Source of the DNA: Neoarius graeffei
Taxonomy: Eukaryota; Chordata; Actinopteri; Siluriformes; Ariidae
Direction: 5' to 3'
DNA length: 64,000 nt
NCBI RefSeq assembly: GCF_027579695.1
Contig: NC_083583.1
Location: 23,519,099 to 23,583,098 of the forward strand
In this document: one piece after another, positions 59,200-64,000 of the stretch
How the letters are laid out: the number at the start of each line of letters is the position of its first letter
Numbering within the stretch: the stretch's first letter is position 1
Translations under genes and position numbers: made by a program
Notes under the pieces: generated by a model
The model's input: the letters and a program-made list of their open reading frames with translations, nothing else
What the model was told of the DNA's origin: nothing
Databases searched by the model: none

Positions 59200-60768
59200 A
59201 GAGGGCACACTAATGCTCAGAGTAGATGTATGATAAAATGGTGTACTGATTTGATTTGAAGAATCTTTTACCTGCTCAATGTTTATTTCTCACAAATTAA
59301 AAACAGCCTGCTCTACTTCTCATTAGCAGGTGCTGCTGCCCTCTGCTGGTGATGAATAGTTCAATCACAGTAACCTGAGAGTCACATCCAGAATCCTCCA
59401 TGAGAGGGAGAACAAGTATGTGTTTCGAATAAGAAACATAAGGTTACTGACTCAACCATAAACCAAAGCATCTTTCTGAATTTTTTCCAACCACTGGAAT
59501 GCACATTCAGGTTGCAAAACCACAAAGGCGTATTGTTTCATGACATGCAGCACTTGCACCACACAAAGCAGACGAGCTGGGAAAAAGATTAACAGAGTGA
59601 AATGAAATAAACAGATACCACATCTGACACAGCATAACACACTGCTTCGAGCTGAAAATAAATCACTTTTAAGTGTGGATGCTTCCAACGGGGTCACGCA
59701 TTGTTCTTGGAGTATCAAACTGACTCTACTTCATTACATCTAGTGAATTTGGCAGAGAATTCTTCTTGAGCTTTTTTTTTTAAAGAATGCATACACCTAC
59801 CAGTTGCCATTTAAGTTGGTTCATAAAATAAGTGAACAGGTCATAAATTGAGACTACACAGGAAGGTCCGAGACCCTGGAAAACCTCAAGAGCAAAACTT
59901 GTAGCCCCAGTGCAAAAACTCTGAAGCAATCTTTGAACACGAAACCTGTGTTGGCTGATCACACACTTCTGGGATAAAAGGAAATCTAGCAGATAAGATT
60001 AATGTCTACTATAGATTAAGACAGACGGCAATCAGAGCAGCATCTTGGCAGTGCAGCAGAATCTGCTGTGGTGGAATTGGGGAAGGGAAAAAAAAAATGC
60101 CTGACATACCAGCATCCATTTATTCCCACATAGTTTTTGCTCAATGTTGCTAAATTAGGAAAGGAGAAAGAAGGCCTGCGCCAGGCCTAAGACATGCAGT
60201 CCAGAAACGCACAAGTACTCAGTGCTCTTTGGCAGAAGCTTGTTTCTGGAACACGTAAACAAATATCGCTCGAGGAAAACCCGAACGTCTGATGTCTCAA
60301 TTACTCCCGAGGAAGGGATCAGAGATTGTGCCGCTATAAAAAGAATTTCTCCATCAAGCCATATTCCAGTTTTTATGGCATCTTTATTTTATTGCTATTG
60401 TCAGTTTTTGACCCATTTACACCTGGTTGTTCAAGCTGGATTATATTCACGAAGAGGTTTTGACTACACATGTTTACATTTCTAATTAAAACTCCAGTTT
60501 GTTGTGTCGTTACTCGAATGCTGGCTTTGTTTATTGCCGAGTAACAGATTTGGAAATGGCATCTTTGGGTGGGAAAATAAGCTGCTCAGGTGTTTAGGAG
60601 TATTATTCCAGGAGTGGGCAAGTCATAAATTGATTAGCTAATCCACTGGGCAAGGTAAAAGCTCCAGTGTGATACTCAGTCCTATGTTTGGTTCCCGGAA
60701 ACATAACTGACTAATCTAAAAAGAGGTAACTAACATAATATAGTAACTAGCTTTCCATACCAAATACG
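59200..60768. other. Non-coding stretch upstream of the known lrrc28 exons
   Basis: Expected to be lrrc28 intron. I looked for the preceding LRR exon (LRLANNQLQFLPP-like on minus) and did not find it. Open frames here show no domain. Confidence 0.5.
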
Positions 60769-60772
60769 TTAA

Positions 60773-61611
60773 AGTGCCATTCCACCATTGGATGTATTCT
60801 TTGGCATAAAATACAATATATTTTATGACAACATGACTAGATAGAGAAATCTTTTAGCTTCAAAATGATATATCAAACATAATTTGACAATGACAAGTAT
60901 ATTAATTTTGCGACCAAAGTCACCTACCCTTTTAATTTCCGCGCGGTAGTGAAACGTGATGTCATCGGCAGGTTCCCCTTCTCGTGTACCACGTGTCGGT
61001 CTATTTTTAGACCAGGAAACCCCCAAAGTGAGAGAGTCATTTCTCCTCGTATATGGGGGCCAAAAAAATTGCGAAAAATTTTGAGTTAATCTTTCAGTTA
61101 GCTAGATTTATTGGTATTAGCTAGATTTATTGGTATTATTTTTATCGCGTTCTATCCGCCATTGCTGATAATATGTGCCACGTCACACGGTACACAAGAA
61201 GGGGAACCTGCCGATGACATCACGCGCGGAAATTAAAAGGGTAGGTGACTTTGGTCGCAAAATTAATATACTTGTCGTTGTCAAAAAATTATGTTTTGGG
61301 GGCGTCGTGGCTCAGGTGGTTAAGGCGCCATACCATGAATGCGGGCGACCCGGGTTCGATTCCGGCCCGAGGTCATTTCCCGATCCCTTCCCGTCTCTCT
61401 CCCGCTCATTTCCTGTCTCTACACTGTCCTATCCAATAAAGGTGCAAAAAGCCCAAAAAAATATCTTAAAAAAAAAAAAAAAAAAAAAAATTATGTTTGA
61501 TATATCATTTTGAAGCTAAAAGATTTCTCTATCTAGTGATACCATTTATATATGTTGTCAAAATATATTGTATTTTATGCCAAAGAATACATCTAATGGT
61601 GGAATGGCACT
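60773..61611. mobile_element. Foldback element with TTAA target duplication
   Basis: Ends agtgccattccaccattgga and inverse tctaatggtggaatggcact; TTAA at 60769-60772 and 61612-61615. Arms of about 220 bp (60773-60990 and 61194-61611 without the SINE) pair through aaatttccgcgcg and tgatgtcatcggcaggttcc. No coding. TTAA suggests a piggyBac- or Kolobok-mobilised MITE. Confidence 0.8.
61297..61484 (+). mobile_element. tRNA-derived SINE, third family, in a foldback element
   Basis: A box in gtggctcaggtggttaaggc, B box gggttcgattccgg, 3' end aataaaggtgcaaaaagccc with a long poly-A. The duplication aaaaaattatgttt is at 61283-61296 and 61485-61498. Confidence 0.93.
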
Positions 61612-61737
61612 TTAAGGCACAAGTTCTCACCCTTGAGGTCATGACTGTGGATGGGTTCACAAACGATTGTTACCAACCTTTAAGTATAATGTAGTTATAT
61701 GAACAAGACTATCGATAATATTTTAAATTATTATACA

Positions 61738-63165
61738 TACGGACCACTTTTTCCATGGAATAAAAATACGCATTCTATTCCCTTCTAATGGGTTTATTGA
61801 TGGCATGCAATATTATCATCATATCGCTTATCCTCCATGTATTACACCACTCTCCCCAATGGAGAATGAGCATGCGATATTGTTATAATATTGCACGTTG
61901 TCAAGACAACACGATGTCACACTTCAGAGCTCATGCGAAGATCCAATGACAAAACTTTTCTGCTGCGCATGCGCACGATCATTTCTTTGCCGGCCGGGAA
62001 AGAGAGAAAACGAGGTTAATCCAGTGCTCGGATTAAGCACTAAATAAATAAACTGAAAACATGCTGAACACCCGAAAGGCTACCAAAACTTCATTATATA
62101 TTCTTCAGGCATATTTACAAGAGAAAAACATACCAACAGACATCGAAAAACTGGAAAAGACACACTGGAGATGTAAAACTTCTGCACTAGTGAGTGACTG
62201 ACAGTTTGGACACAAACACGGCCGCAAGATTTGCTTCATTAAAAGTGAAAGATTTAAGCCTAGGTTACAACTGGACGTACGATTTTTTGGCCATGCGATT
62301 TTTGGCGTTTCCCAAATTGCTGCGTTTTTTTTGTTCGTGGAGAAAGACGCACGTTGGCCGTAAGTTTGTCTTGCAGCCTGAAAAAAACGTAAGCGCCCAT
62401 AGAGTTTGTTTGACATGACAAAGAACCTCTGCGGCCAGTCTATGGCTCGAAAATCAGCACGTTACACGCGCGCCCTCCGTGCGTTTCGTGTTTTTTGCAC
62501 GTAGACCGGCCACAGGAGCACGTACGGCTGGTTGTGACCTAGGCTTTAGAGAGAATTTTGAAAGAGACACGCTTTGAACACCTGAAAGGCTACCAAAACT
62601 GCATTATATATTCTTCACGTATATTTACAAGAGAAAAATGTACCAACAGACATCAAAAAAGAGAGCAATAGTGGAAATATTGTCAAAGTTCTACTTGGAG
62701 GTGAGAAAAAGTGGCGGAGGCTTTTACAAAAGGACTTCACTCAGCAAAGCCCTTTTGTTTTGAATAACTGCAATGTAACAATCAACTCCAACCAAAAGTA
62801 ACTTTGAACTTGAACTGTCAACCTGGATATAGCTTGTATATAAGTTGGGTTGTTGTTCAGGCTGTTTGGACTTGTACCATTTTTATTGTTAGAACTTCAA
62901 CTTTGTACATGTACACTGGATTGACAGAACATTGAATTACATTCGATCAGAATCAGCATTCAATATCGGTAAGTTACCGCCCTGTTCTTAACTTTTTGTA
63001 AAATCTATAATTGTTCCATCAAATGTGTTTGTATAATAATATTGGCTGACTTTTTTCATGGTCTACTGTATCAATCAGATATATTCCATTCAGCTACTTG
63101 TCTTCGACTCATTCAATATCATGCTAGCTGAATGGAATATATCTGATATACCACTCAACTAGGGG
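61738..63165 (+). mobile_element. Element Z, copy 2, with recombinase-like exon pieces
   Basis: Collinear with 37483-38412. Encodes, in broken frames, LNTRKATKTSLYILQAYLQE (about 62055-62150), then an exon with its start codon mutated (62218: RFASLKVKD), a TTA-flanked MITE, and then a second copy of the KATKTALYILHVYLQEKN piece (about 62575-62650). The latter order is the natural one. It ends in a hairpin at about 63055-63165 (cagatatattccattcagct and its inverse). Confidence 0.5.
62257..62545. mobile_element. MITE with TTA target duplication inside element Z
   Basis: Ends agcctaggttacaactggac and inverse of ggctggttgtgacctaggct, TTA at 62254-62256 and 62546-62548. The sister copy of element Z at 37.98 kb (agattttgagagaa) lacks it. 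The 3-bp TWA-type duplication suggests PIF/Harbinger. Confidence 0.8.
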
Positions 63166-63953
63166 TGGCACGGTTCACAAAAGTCGCGGTTCGGTACGTA
63201 TTGCGGTTTGAGGTCTGCGGTTCGGTACATATTGCGGTTTTTTTATTTTTTATTTTAAGTACTCTGTATTTGGGCATATAGCCTACTATTTACCTTAAGT
63301 AAACATAATTTAGGATACAGCATTTAGAGAGGTTAAAATTATAGTTACAATGAAATAATCATGCACAAACTGAGTTTGAGTTGACATAAGCACATTTTAT
63401 GAACAATCTCTGATGAAAAGCCAGGTAGTATTTTGAAACAGCAAGAGGGAAGACATGGATGATTTCAACAGCTTTTTTATTTACTACAGTATTTATACAA
63501 AGTGTCAGGAGTGTTTGCTGCCATGTTGTGGCATCTAGAGGAACCAGGTGTCTTTTGTCACATACAGAGTTTTCATAATTGGAAGAAATAAAAATGAGTT
63601 CTTAAAGCTTACTTTTGAACAGATGTGTGTGTTAAAACTTAAACTTTTATGTGGCGACCAACCAACCACCTATATACAAAAACCGAATCAAAAAACTCTT
63701 CTAATCCCTGAGAGTGAGGATGTATTTTTTCACTTGAAATTAAAAGTGCAGTGTTTTGAAACGTATGGCTGGATTTCTTATCTAATCTTAAAGTGCCACT
63801 GTATTCTTAGAACGATTTATAACAAAATACACACACAGCCAATATAAAATATTGCAATAAAACCAATCACTGCACTGTTTAAAACAAACCTCCCCTCCCC
63901 GGAAAAAAAAAAAAATCTAGTTTGCCCATTATCCTGTGTCATTCTGAGATGCG
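63166..63953. other. Possible hAT left end, otherwise unrecognised
   Basis: Starts taggggtggcacggttcaca followed by cggttcggtacgtattgcgg repeats, like the ends of a fish hAT family; no right end is seen before the window closes. A plus open frame at 63548-63847 has no known domain. Confidence 0.35.
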
Positions 63954-64000
63954 CAGATAGACAGTAAAGGGAATTCCGAATTCCCTTTACTGTCTATCTG
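63954..64000. repeat. Perfect palindrome reaching the window edge
   Basis: 23-base arms around one central C at 63977 (gggaattc c gaattccc). The right arm runs to the last base, so the true palindrome may be longer. Confidence 0.9.

Noticed and set aside
58458..59210. 250-codon minus-strand open frame with 14-residue repeats as a repeat-protein gene
   Set aside because: It lies wholly in a minisatellite whose period is a multiple of three, two minus frames are open at once, there is no splice or promoter context, and it sits inside an lrrc28 intron.
59200..64000. Upstream LRR exons of lrrc28
   Set aside because: I searched the minus strand for the expected LRR motifs and found none, so they are probably outside the window.

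Overview
The window is vertebrate, almost certainly teleost fish, DNA. The evidence is a leucine-rich-repeat gene with vertebrate exon structure, dense tRNA-derived SINEs of the HE1/V-SINE type, Tc1-like transposons with about 340-codon transposases, hAT elements with 8-bp target duplications, and long microsatellites. A catfish-like (otophysan) genome is my guess from the SINE style and is not proven. No RNA gene, CRISPR array or bacterial feature was seen.

One host gene is well supported. On the minus strand, five exons between 58,079 and 45,163 encode the last 238 residues of LRRC28. Their splice phases join exactly, and the natural stop is at 45,163-45,165. The 5' exons must lie right of the window. 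A CpG-rich block at about 34.3-34.9 kb with minus-strand splice donors looks like the promoter and first non-coding exon of another minus-strand gene. Synteny recalled from human (LRRC28 followed by MEF2A) makes mef2a the best guess. On that reading, 1-34 kb would be its first intron; no coding exon of it is visible here.

The rest is mostly mobile DNA. Left part (1-34 kb): about ten V-SINE copies, two of them sharing one target site. There are three Tc1-like elements: a relic at 3.1-4.1 kb, a foldback one at 13.8-15.4 kb, and one with an intact transposase at 20.0-21.6 kb. There is also a 1,077-bp tandem repeat, several MITEs, a THAP-exon element at 22.9-24.5 kb, and a 28.2-29.7 kb element carrying a nearly 1-kb palindrome. 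Middle (34-45 kb): SINE and hAT elements inside one another, including a four-component nest at 37.2-41.0 kb.

Right part (45-64 kb): the LRRC28 introns have been used as an insertion site repeatedly. The 8.6-kb last intron holds an outer hAT (46,097-51,365) that contains a second hAT (46,695-50,735). The second hAT in turn contains three more elements: a Myb/SANT-bearing element, a hAT MITE and a Kolobok-like TTAA element. The Kolobok-like element has a THAP exon and, on the opposite strand, an exon resembling the P2X7 intracellular-domain family. Each layer is bounded by its own target duplication, and a second copy of the outer element at 55.8-56.5 kb shows the empty site. The same intron holds a Tc1 element whose otherwise complete transposase is broken only by a SINE. 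Upstream of the exons are a 21-copy, 42-bp minisatellite, TTAA and TTA foldback elements, a second copy of a recombinase-like element family, and a perfect palindrome that ends exactly at the window edge.
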